From NCBI GenBank assembly GCA_013368315.1, contig JAACJM010000006.1, positions 434,001-498,000 of the forward strand: a DNA stretch of 64,000 nucleotides, written 5' to 3'. Origin of the DNA: Tetrapyrgos nigripes. Lineage: Eukaryota; Basidiomycota; Agaricomycetes; Agaricales; Campanellaceae. The notes below the pieces were generated by a model, which did not search any database, had not been told where the DNA came from, and saw nothing but the letters and a program-made list of their open reading frames with translations. Numbering within the stretch: the stretch's first letter is position 1; every line of letters starts with the position of its first letter. Of this stretch, positions 30,960-41,600 are shown piece after piece. The translations under genes and the position numbers were made by a program.

Positions 30960-33645
30960 CCTTGTAACTAAGGCTCATCAGCCCATGTGGTCAGGTAAAA
31001 TTTTTGTCATCACAGTGCTTCTCCTGGCTGTGGACACTGTGAAATTGAAAGAGCAAGGAAACACCCATTTCAAAAATGGTCAGCTTGCAGAGTAAGTACT
31101 GTTACTTCTTTCACAGTTTCATTGTCTGCTGACATCCGACTTTGTGTTTTTCACGTCTATCCAGCAGGTGAAGTTTTCAGATTAGACTTCTTTTGTTGCA
31201 GTGCTTATGTGCAATATTTCTAGGCTGAAGAAATGGCCCCAGATGATACTCAGTGCAGCACTGTATGAGCTGGGCGACTACCTGGCATGTTTTCAAGCCA
31301 TTTGTTGATGTGCAGAAAGCCTCAGGCTCTGAAGATGTCAACACTTCCTTATTGACATGACTATCTACCAGAATGGCAAAGACTTTGAGTCATGGTGTAC
31401 AGAGTGACACCATTGACAAATTGGTCATTGAAGACCCAACCTCAAAGGATGTGATGGAAACTCTGTCCCTAGGCTGATCAAAAGCCTAAAGTACTGGCTC
31501 AATGTGCAATTGTCTCAAAAACCAAAACAACTTTCAAATATCATGACCCTGCTGTTCTAGGGGCCAGCATCAAAAATATGGCATCAAACTTGTCCATGTC
31601 TAGTTCTTTCACAGATCTCACCAAGGAGGGTAATCAAGATAAGGCTGCTGCTGCTGAAGAAACACTTGCATCCTTCTCTGAAGATCAGATCATCAAACTA
31701 GGGGAAATGTTTATGTGGACAAAATGCCCAGGTTCAGATGCATGGGCTGCAAGAGCAAAATGGTTGAGGAAAGTGAAGGAGCTTCTCAGTAAAATGATCA
31801 GCGACCACCAAGATAAAGGGATTGCTAAAGGGGTGGAGATTGAGGCAATGTTCTATGAGCAGTTTAGAGCTTTTGTCCCTCCTGCAAGTTTGCATGGGGA
31901 GGGATTGCTGAATGATTTCTGGATGGGGTCCCAGCAGGTTGAAAATGGTAGTAAAATCACGAAGAAGCCCCCAAAGGACGCTGTTATCAGGGTCAATCAT
32001 TCTGAATTCTTATAAACACTTTTGCTCATGTTGACTTATCCTCATCTAGGCTCGTAATTTGATCAACAGCAAGTGGAAACTGAACATATTGCAATTCATC
32101 AGTCCTCAATGTGTTTTTCTCTGGCAGTTCTCTCATTTCTTGCTTTCAGGACTCCTTTTTTGAAGAATCTCTGGGAGCAGCTGAGTGGGGTTACCCATGA
32201 GCCTAATCCAGCAATTTGACAACTTCAGCCATATCTCAGAGTTTGTCTATAATGATAAACAAAAGCTTGACAAAGATTGCCCATTGTATTCAATTGTAAC
32301 TTCCTTTTTCGGCACATTGAAAGCAATGGATAGCAGAATCCAGCTAGAGATTCTAGAGGGTGACATGTGCAAGATGCTGTTGGGTATGCAGTTGGGAGTG
32401 GAGGTGGATAAACTAAGGCCTGCACATTGGCAGAGTAACATACAATGAGTGTATCAGCTAATACCTATCAATCAACATTAACATCTCGTTGCATGTAGTG
32501 ATTACACACATGGTCCTCTCAACTCCACTATCTACATAGCACCTACACTGGAGAGGAGTGTGCCATACACTGGGGCATCTTCAAAATGCCTCCTTAACTC
32601 AGGGTCTTGGAGCTCTGGTGAAGAATTTTGTCATAAGTGAGTGTCTTCTCAACTGGATATATCTTCATATGCTCTGTACTTGTACAGTTACTCTCTTTTG
32701 TCTCCCAAGGATCTCCATCACTTCCTTGGATGTTGAGTCAAAGAGATGAAACCCATGTTCAGTCTTATCACCTTGATTCCTTCTTCTCCTTCATTGCCTA
32801 TTCCCCTCTTGCAACTCACATCACATCCAGAGCTGATCCACTGGTTGACAAGAATCCTCCTCTACACCATTTCCCCAGCTACACCTCAGTCTCCTCCTCA
32901 ATCTTACTGACCTTGATATCCCAACAACATTGTTCCTTTTTTCCACTTACTCTTACATCTCCATTCCATGGTTTCCCAGGTCACTGGCTCTCCACCTTTG
33001 TGGGTGAAGTTGTCCATGATGACCTTATCTTGGGGATATGCCTGTACCCTTGTCAGAGAAAGGATGGACTGTTGTGAGCAGGAAGCTTTTCCGCTTGTCC
33101 TGAGCTCAGTGTACCAGACTTTGCCATTCCCTGTGCCTTCACCAGCCCCTTCTGAGGATGATGCTTCTACTCTGAGCTTCTGTATTATGCTGATGGACAA
33201 AATAGGTCATTATAACAGGTCAAGGATTGGTCCTCAACAAGTTTAGGATGGATGTCATTGATATTCGATGTCAACACAAATCTCTCCATTCTATTCCACA
33301 GTCCTGGTGCTCCAGACACTGATATGATTGCAACAAGGATTGGTGATGTTGTAGAAGGAAAGATGTTAAAGAAAGAGCAGGTGTACATGCAGACCATTGT
33401 TGAGGCATGTGATTCTAAGTCTGGGGAAATTGTTTGGAAGATGAGGAAAGACAGAGTTGATCAGAAGATGAAGAAGGAGGAGTGGACATTGGAACCAATC
33501 AGATCTGATTTGAGGGAATCTGGTGAGTGCTCTTTGCCCTCCTTCACTGTAAATTGCAGTGATACTAATCCTTCATCTCATTTAGTGATTGCAGAATGTG
33601 TTCCTGCCAGTGCTTGGGAAGAAATCTCTGGCTCTGTGGTGTAAT
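30960..33645 (+). pseudogene. Decayed TPR-domain gene of a basidiomycete family
   Basis: The segment starting about 31028 reads VDTVKLKEQGNTHFKNGQLA, the first helix of a tetratricopeptide repeat, and ends at a GTAAGT. After an intron, 31205-31310 reads 'AYVQYF*AEEMAPDD' and CSAALYELGDYLACFQAI, the next TPR helices, with in-frame stops on both sides. Downstream open pieces at 31578-32015, 32185-32448 and 33252-33530 contain Lys-rich helical text but are out of frame with one another. The N-terminal order matches large Agaricomycete TPR proteins of unknown function. Many stops and shifts show it is dead. The extent of the gene to 33645 is uncertain. Confidence 0.45.
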
Positions 33646-34242
33646 GGTGTAAAGAGAGAATTATCTAAAGCTTTGGTGAGCTATGCATTCATCTAAGTGG
33701 TAATTTGCTGCTGTATGGCAACATGCACTTGACATGCCAAGAACATGTCTCCCTCTCCATCGTGACTGTCTCAGGAGTGCAATGATGAGATGGATGACAT
33801 ACACCTAGCAACAACTCATTGGCAATGTAAGAGCTCATTCAAGAAGCCAACAACTGCCAACAAGCCTCTGGAATAAGGAATCCTCCTCAAGCAGTGACTA
33901 AGTGCTGTGTACCATACTACATAGTAGTGAAACACTTCTTAGCAGTCCAAATCTGTGGAGCATTTTTGCATTGAGTTTTAGCACCATGGCGAATACCAGT
34001 CAAACTACTTGACTAAATACCACTGATATCTCAGATCATTGGAAATTATTCAGGTGTCCAACAGTTCAAACTTCAAGGAACAGCAACTCTTTTCAGCTTA
34101 CAAGCTGGTGCAGACAATTGTGATTTAAGCTAGCACTCCCCCCGCCATGACCTACCCCACAAAATGGCTACCAAGTATGTCTGTACCTGTTTTTTGAGCC
34201 CTAAGAGAGCATCATTCAAGCTCAGCTAGGTCTCTTGCTTCA
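33646..34242. other. No gene seen
   Basis: Spacer between the TPR relic and the HIT pseudogene. Nothing recognised. Confidence 0.4.
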
Positions 34243-34436
34243 TGCATCTTCTGTAAAATCATCAAAGGTGCATCTTCAACTCCAGGAGGAAGAGGGGGAT
34301 CAGGAAATCTTGGAATTTTTGCTCAGGCTTCTGAAGGTGAAATACTGAGCTTTTGTGAGTCTGTTGAATAACCCTCAACACAGTACCTGATAATGTGGAT
34401 AGATACTCTTTCATGGATATCAGACCACTCACAAAG
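34243..34436 (+). pseudogene. HIT-family nucleotide hydrolase/transferase, 5' half
   Basis: Splicing 34243-34267, 34337-34354 and 34384-34436 gives SCIFCKIIKGEILSF and then YSFMDIRPLTK, the conserved N-terminal half of HIT/HINT proteins with its zinc-type CxxC. The second intron is only 29 nt and no start ATG is visible, so the gene was already decaying. The last codons are cut by the LTR element, and the sequence resumes in frame at 37710-37715 as KGHALIIPK. HIT proteins hydrolyse nucleoside phosphoramidates or dinucleotides; this one cannot be functional. Confidence 0.78.
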
Positions 34437-34609
34437 TGTAAAGCAGCTTGCCCTTGTAGATACCTGTATAGAGGCCCTATGGCCAATGTAGCACTTTAAC
34501 CATATAGATTAGAATGTTAATGAGTAGGAACAAAGACAAATGAGGTAAGTATCTACACGAGGCATGCTATATACTGGGAACAAGATAAGATAAGGACATG
34601 TTCTCTACA
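34437..34609 (-). repeat. 3' LTR of the Gag-only element (173 bp)
   Basis: On the plus strand begins TGTAAAGCAGCTTGCCC and ends GTTCTCTACA. It pairs with 37537-37709. On the minus strand it is preceded by the polypurine tract. Confidence 0.9.
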
Positions 34610-34989
34610 CTCTCCCTGTTAAGATTGAGCCTCGGGCTCGATTTTCATGGACATTAAGAAAAGATAGTAGGTCTAATAGTGCGAGTAGTAGGAGATGAGC
34701 ATATGGTAGAATAATGCATAGCCTGTGGTCTAGTCCAGATTGTAGGGTAGGTGCAAGGACTAGATTGGGAGCAATAGTTGAGGGAGTCAGGGATTAACTC
34801 CCTGGGCAAAGGTGATGATGTCATATGATGAGCTGATGAGATCTTGCAAGAGAGTAGTTGTTCCTTGTAGCAGAGTCCAAACAGGGAGGTTGGGTATATG
34901 AAAACTATATGCATTTGCCAATGAGAGGCATTGAGTGAACACATATTTGAAACTGTGGGGCCACCCTAATAGACTCAGCTACTAGGAGT

Positions 34990-37346
34990 CCATCACTCAG
35001 GAATGATTGCCTTGTCACCATTGATCATCATTGTATGGGTCTCCCCCTGAGTTGCATTGTTAGGCACATTGATCATCTTCATCAGGAGTGATGGGCACAA
35101 CAGCTGGATTACTTGACACAGCCAATCTGGGAATCCTTGAAGAAGGCGTAGTTTGAACCGGTATTCATCTGGGGTGTTGGCATACACTCAGTGTAGTACC
35201 CCAAATCTCTGAAGAACTTGTCATTATACTTGACTTCACTGTACCAAGTAGCCAGTTGGTAGACAGCAGTGGGAGTAATAAAGCGAAAATATAAACCCTT
35301 GAATACTTCAATGAAAGTTCAGTGGTAGGCATTGGGGTTGGAGTATTCCATAAATCCCTGATGGGGCTGGTCAATATTCTTTTGATACCATTGTCTCACT
35401 GATCAGTTGAGGTGGCTGGCAAGGACTGCAGTGTGCAGTCTATCTTCCTCAGTGACTTCCCATTCTCCCCACTCATTTTGTACCTTAGGTTCTCCATACA
35501 TTCCTTGGGTATCAAGAAGCCCAACTACTGAGATAGTCCATGTCTCAATGGTGATGATACTGCTTTCACCCTCATAGGCTTCAAAATTGGGTAAAGCAGC
35601 TACAAGGTTCTTGCAGGTCTTCTCATTTGTGGCAGGTCCTTTTGCATATAGTTTCCACCTTATCATTCTGGCAATGTGCTCAAAGACTCAGTATTGGAGG
35701 TTATGGATGGGACTTGAATGGGGGTCATAGAAGAAAGTTTGCTTGTCATTCACATTTTGAGGTATGTCATTAAATGGAGTTGCACTATGGCATCGATTCC
35801 TTTGACGTTCTTCGTCATCGTCCGAGTCAGAACCTTTGTCGTCCTCATTATTGTCGTCTGGTGGTCCTCCCCCTGGTGGACCCAATGGTCTACCAGGATT
35901 CCTATCACTATCCATAGGTGGTACATCGAACTCAGTTCACTGATTTGGGTCCAGTGCTGGATCATGTCCATCTCCACATCCTCTTCCTTCACCTCCTTGT
36001 CTACCACTACCATGGTTGCAGCTGTCCCTCCCATCCAGTGGTCCAGCACCTCCTTCCTGTCCTCTTCCTTGATCTCCCCTTCCACCACTACTGTTGTTAC
36101 TTCTCCTACCACTTGCAGATCCCCTTCGCTCATCTGGCAGTCTTGGATCTCCTTCTGTTGGTCTCAGTGGGATATGCTTGGTGATGGTGCATTGGACCAG
36201 TGTTGGTGATTGTCTTTGCATTGTTGTGGTGAGGTTCGTTGGGGTAGTCTCACTTGTAGTAATGGTTGTACCATTTCCTCCAGACTGGGAAACTGTCAGT
36301 GACATTGACAGTTGAGTTCTCTGTTGGGTAGGAGTTGGTTCTGGTGGGAGTGGAGGTGGTGCCTCAGGTTGAGGTATTGGCTGTTGCATTGGCACAGGGT
36401 ACTGCACTTGTATTCTATCATAGGCACAATTGTCAATGAGTGGTAAGGTAATGGGCAGCCCTGGGTTGTCTGAATCTCTTGCATGTCCATCATTGTCAAA
36501 GGCAATTCGTTGGGGTGGAATGTTGGACCCACCATACACTGCTATGTCATGAATGCATAGGGTCTCCATCATTGCTTGGTAGTGGAGTGCTGCTTCTTCC
36601 TCTAGACAAGTCTCTTGAGGCCTTGGGTTCCACTGTTGAGGTACTTGCTGTATTCATCCTTCTGCCTCTTTTTGTGATTCCTCCAGTTGTCAGTCTGCAC
36701 CCAGCTGGGACATAGCAGCATCAATGTTTGGATCTACTGTCACTACAAATACTTCTTCTGGTCTGCAGGGTCATGGTGCAAAGGGAGTATGGGCTGGGAT
36801 TTGGATATGGGGTATGCTGGTCTGTCATTGGGATGAGATTTGGATATGGGGTATGCTGGTCTGTCATTGGGATGAGGTTGGAATACATATAGGTTCCTGT
36901 TGTTCTTCTGACAGTCCATCTGTATATTCCAGTGAGATGTTGGATCCTGAAGTATTCCTACGACATTCCAGTGATCTCTCCTGAGGGGTAGTGGACTCAC
37001 TTTCATGGTCCTCTTGCACATCTTGGAGTTGTAGTTCCACTAAAGCTTCCACAACCTCGAGCTTCTTCTGTTCCAATTCTAACCATAGTTCTATTCTCCT
37101 TTGCTCTATTTCTAACCTTTGGTGTTGGAGGTCTTGTAGGCATTGTTGGGTATTTGAAGACTTTGACAAACTTGAGGATCTGGATGACTGGTTCAATGCA
37201 TGCAATTCCGTCCTACTTTTCTCCTGCTGCACTGATCCAGTCGGGGTGGTAGGGAACAGTGTATCTTGCTGGGGTATTTCTGTTGAGTTGGTAGTCATAG
37301 TGGGTGAGTGATCTTGTTGAGGGATTGCCATATCCGCTGTCTTCAT
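34990..37346 (-). pseudogene. Decayed Ty3/gypsy-type Gag
   Basis: The minus-strand frame is broken into pieces. From an ATG near 37346: a Gln/Ser-rich start and a coiled coil (QQCLQDLQHQRLEIEQRRIE, LWLELEQKKLEVVEALVELQ). Next, 36572-35937: a Pro-rich and Gly/Arg-rich linker. Then 35915-35688: acidic PPGGGPPDDNNEDDKGSDSD. Last, 35666-34993: RLHTAVLASHL, KGLYFRFITPTA and EYRFKLRLLQGFPDWLCQVI, in shifted frames. This is the order seen in basidiomycete Ty3 Gag proteins, where the last part is the capsid-like retrotransposon gag domain. Stops and frameshifts separate the pieces. Confidence 0.65.
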
Positions 37347-37536
37347 GGCAGAGCATGGGGTTGTTGTTATTGTGTATCTTGCTAATGGCACGTTGATATT
37401 CCTAGGGATCCATTGCGGAGACTTAGGGAGTGCACTCGGGGTGTAGCAATGTACGCTTCCATTATAGAAGACACTACATGGCAATTGGTTGAAAATTCGA
37501 AGCACTTCCAATCTAATGTTGGTGCTAAAAAAAAAG

Positions 37537-37709
37537 TGTAAGGTGGCTTGCCCTTGTAGATACCCGTATAGAGGCCCTATGGCCAATGTAGCACTTTAAC
37601 CGTATAGATTAGAATGTTAATGAGTAGGAATAAAGACAAGTGAGGTAAGTATCTACGCGAGGCATGCTATGTACTGGGAACGAGATAAGATAAGGACATG
37701 TTCTCTACA
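37537..37709 (-). repeat. 5' LTR of the Gag-only element (173 bp)
   Basis: On the plus strand begins TGTAAGGTGGCTTGCCC and ends GTTCTCTACA, directly abutting the second CAAAG. It differs from the other LTR at several single bases. Confidence 0.9.
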
Positions 37710-38202
37710 CAAAGGGACATGCTTTGATTATCCCTAAGTGTATGCCCACTCTTTTATTCCTCCTCATTTTTCGTCTCACCAAGGCATACTCCCGTAGACC
37801 ACGCAACAAAGATGCATGAACTTTCGGACGAATACCTGGTGGATGCTATGCCCATTGCGAAGAAGATTGCGCTAGCACAGGGAGTCGAGAACTACAATAT
37901 TTTGCAGAATAACGGAAGATTGGCTTATCAGGTGCGTTTTCGGCTATTCTTGACTATTATCATTGTTCTGATTGTATTCCCGCTATCCTGCGCTCTGGTC
38001 GCCGTGTACTCCCAATGTGAACATCAACTTCCGCCTCGATTTCATTCCAACCACTTTTCAGCATGTAGACCACGTCCATTTCCACGTCATCGCAAAGCCC
38101 AACGAGGAAGAGGGTCTCTGATTTCATTTGCCTTCGCACAAGCTGAGTAAAGAGGTCTCGGAGTTGCAGAAGGCTTATGATGATTTGAAGGGCAAGCTAT
38201 AA
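37710..38202 (+). pseudogene. HIT-family nucleotide hydrolase/transferase, 3' half
   Basis: Continues the 5' half: 37713-37739 GHALIIPKY, then an intron to about 37797, MHELSDEYLVDAMPIAKKIA and NYNILQNNGRLAYQ to 37931, an intron to about 38061, and HVDHVHFHVIAKPNEEEGL. The HxHxHxx catalytic triad motif (HVHFHVI) is intact, but an in-frame TGA follows EEEGL. The normal tail (HKLSKEVSELQKAYDDLKGKL) lies beyond it, stopping at 38202. So the gene has two lesions: the LTR element in the N-terminal half and the nonsense codon before the C-terminal helix. Confidence 0.85.
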
Positions 38203-38663
38203 TAGACGGGCGTAGAAAACATGAGAACTGGCCGAAATATATGGACAAAAGGACGCATAGAGTCGCAACTTTTTACCACCATTATTTTTAGTGGGTTCCA
38301 TAAGTTTTGACCGCTAAATACGCCTCAGTGAGACATGCCGATATCCTCCCGAGCTCTCCTTATCCCCTATTTATTGAATCGATTGCAACCGGAGGAAACA
38401 TGTAAACCTATTCAACCCACTAATAAATACCCACTCCCCACTAAGCATGAATGGTGAACTCCATGAAGCATATGGACGTGGAGGGCGACATTTTCAGGAA
38501 CAACAAAGTCCACGGGAATGATTGAATGCATCAGAGGAGGAGGTTATGGGCCAAAAGGAAGCATAATATTGTATTTCTAGTAACCCATCATCATTCGCAA
38601 ATGTTTTCTACCTTTGTGCGTAAGGCTCCAATCTCCGCTTGACCCACAAAACGCAGACACGGC
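38203..38663. other. Intergenic spacer
   Basis: Lies between the HIT pseudogene (plus) and the 3' end of the seven-helix protein gene (minus). The genes converge. No terminator signal was identified. Confidence 0.5.
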
Positions 38664-41600
38664 TCATGGTCCTGTAACTGTCCGTGTACCAGCGTCGGAC
38701 GAAGAAGTTGTCGTAGCGACACTGACGGGGGTGCCTGCAAATCGTAAGGACTGACTTAACGAAAGATCAGCTGCAGATTTTAACTCGTCTCTCGACTTTT
38801 CCAGAGATACGATTAGGATGATAACAACTGGGTAAAGCGCCTACATGGAAATTTGAGCAGATTGTTCAGAACTTTTCGGAGAGGATGGCAGATGCATACG
38901 GTGTGACATAAGTACTTACCGAGATGAAAGGCATGGCTTCAGCGTAAGTCTGGAATGCTGCGCTTCCTCCTGTTGTCTTGAAATTTATGACCATGTACAC
39001 TATCTGTAAAAGGATGCGTCCATATAGAAGATCAGTAAACTTGAAGGGAATTTAGGAGAGACAATAGAGTCATAATGCTCGTGACGTTCTTACCGGGTAT
39101 CGGAAATCTGCGGGTACGTCATGCGGGTACACTGCGGGTACATGCGGGTCATGCGGGTCATGCGGGTCATGCGGGTACCCATTATCCTTTGCTTATCATG
39201 TACAATCTTAGTTGATTAAGCCTTATAATTACTCTTTTATTGTGTAGATAGTCTTTTAACAATGCAGAGCCTGTTATATAGCTATTTCACGAAGAATAGA
39301 ACGTGCTGTTGGTATTTACGTAAAATCATTCATACAAAATGATGGGATTAGGCGGTATATGTAAGGCTCAGCTTCACCCATTATTGACACTTTCTGACCT
39401 GCTCTGCGCTCGCCTTTGCCCGTCTCTGCAAATGGGACTCCTTGTAAGCATGAGTATCCAACGTTATGTAGCCTTAGTCACATAGAATATTCTTTTTGTA
39501 GAAATGGCTTGGTAAAAGCATCATACACCCCGCTGTTGATGCTATTTTCCCTGAGAGTGATTCAGAAAGTGACGATAGTTTTGATTTCACATTCAGTAAG
39601 TCAGTCCATTGATAGCAGGTTTATCACGCTACTCACAGCTGATATACAGGCAATACTGAAGATACACTTGTATTACATCAAGATGAAATTTCAAGACGTG
39701 AGTCTTATGTATTCACCACATCTGAATATATCCTTATACCATTTTGATTAAGATACAAATGTATCTACTTCTTTACCCCCTAATAATGACTGTTTTGTAC
39801 ACCGTGAGTGACACAAACACATTAAGTTGTAGGGACTAACCATGAATCCCCTATAGCGCCTGAAGAATACCTAGGAAATCCTGATTCAGGGGAAGAGAAA
39901 GATAATGGTATGTACTTCCCATTGGTAGTGGATATATCTTTCATGAATTTGTCCAGGGAATGCCTCAGACATGGATATAGACAATGGAGAGCTGGGTTGT
40001 CCAGAAGTTAGAACAAGTAAGAGTACCATTGTTTTGAAATCAGTTCAGCAGGATCTTACATGTTATCCTTGATTCCAGTGCCTCCCGTAAATGAATCATG
40101 CGAGGACAAGAGTGGTTAATTCTGATTTCTTTTCAAAATATTTATCTTTCTGACTTTCTTGTAATATAAGGCCTGCAACACCTACCTACACGTCGAGATG
40201 AAACCCAGGTCAGGTTGCCACAAGAGAATAGCATGCATATAGATTTTACAGCTACAAACGCTGAAGTTGTTCAATTTCAAGTCTATCGCGAAGGCAAGTA
40301 GGCCACATATTTGGATTCTCTCCAACCAATTTAAATACCTTCTATTCTGATACTTATAGGATACACATCCCAGATGCAATTCAATACACATGCACTACAG
40401 ACATATCAAAATTCAGTCCCTTCCATCAGTATGAGACTATCTTTTTGTACCATTGAGTTATTTGCTAACTACCTCTACAGTGCAGCCTAGTACCATTCCA
40501 ACAGATCCACAATCCAATGTGATACCAAGCAAATCTGCAGTTGTGCCCTCAGTGCAATCTACCAGTCACTCAGTTGGGAACTTACAAAAACCACTATGTC
40601 CACCAACCACAGTAGCTAGTCAAACTGTACCACCCTCTTCATCACACCCTCCAGCAGTTGTTCGAACTGCACCACTACCACCTCCAGCAACTAATCAAGC
40701 TGCTTGCCCTGTAGATCTCACTGATCCTGCCCGGCTTACTGCTTTTGTTCCTCTGGACCCTCAACCTGAACCACAGTGCCGACATGGGCATGATGTTAAT
40801 GTGCAATTTACTACTGTTGACAATTTGGAACAGGGTTTCTGGAATGGATGGCCAAATGGAAAATTTGCCATTGACCTTGATCATGCTACATACATGAAGC
40901 ATGGAATGCTAGCTGTTCAGTGGGCTACACGGAACTGCAAGGGAAACAATGGAAAGAAAAATCAAAAGGGTTCAATCCATGCTACTACAATAGCTGGGGG
41001 GAAGGAGAGCTACAAGAAGTGTCTTGGTGTCTTACGATGCACTAATCCTCAGTGTCAAGTCATTACTCGGCCAAAAATTGAGAAAAAGATTCTGGAAGCA
41101 CAGTGCTTAAATGAGTACTGTATATGTGGGTTCTCACTGGAACATTTTGACTGTGGAGCAATGTCTTTTCTTATTGAATATGCACAGGTGGGAGATGACA
41201 TCACCACACGGCTTTATCGTTACATCCATGCTGGTTGCCACAATCATCCTCGGATTCCATACACCAAACATCTCACTGCACAGGAGGCTAAAGACACTCG
41301 GCAGCATCTCGGGAACAACATGCACAAAAAGCACTTGGAGTCATATGAAGGAGGAGAGACTCTAGATGGTCCAACTCCACCAGCACCACAGTTGGCACAG
41401 AAATTTGCAAACATTGAAACCTACCGTTATGAAACTAAAAAAATGACAAAAGGAGCTACAGCAGAAGTTGGATGGTCATTCATCAACCAGTTTCACTCCT
41501 GGATCCAGCAACATGAAGATGAAGTCCAAATCAGAATCAATACTGTAGGAAGGGAGCCTGAATGTGTCATATCATTTCACTCAAAGTGGATGCAGGACCA

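Larger units (their letters stand above)
34437..37709 (-). mobile_element. Ty3-like LTR element, Gag only (3,273 bp, TSD CAAAG)
   Basis: Two 173-bp direct LTRs (34437-34609, 37537-37709) start TGTAA and end CTACA on the plus strand. CAAAG flanks both (34432-34436, 37710-37714). On the minus strand a purine tract (AACAGGGAGAG) touches the left LTR, so the element runs on the minus strand and the right LTR is its 5' LTR. The inside holds only decayed gag. No reverse transcriptase or integrase was found. LTRs differ at several sites, so it is older than the element at 24851. Confidence 0.9.

Noticed and set aside
35718..36209. Plus-strand frames opposite the Gag pieces
   Set aside because: They are antisense shadows of the acidic and Gly/Arg-rich Gag linker.
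39416..39751. Unspliced reading of the first exons of the large transposon gene as one short protein
   Set aside because: Splicing at good GT-AG sites joins these exons in frame to the rest; the unspliced frame ends without any pattern.
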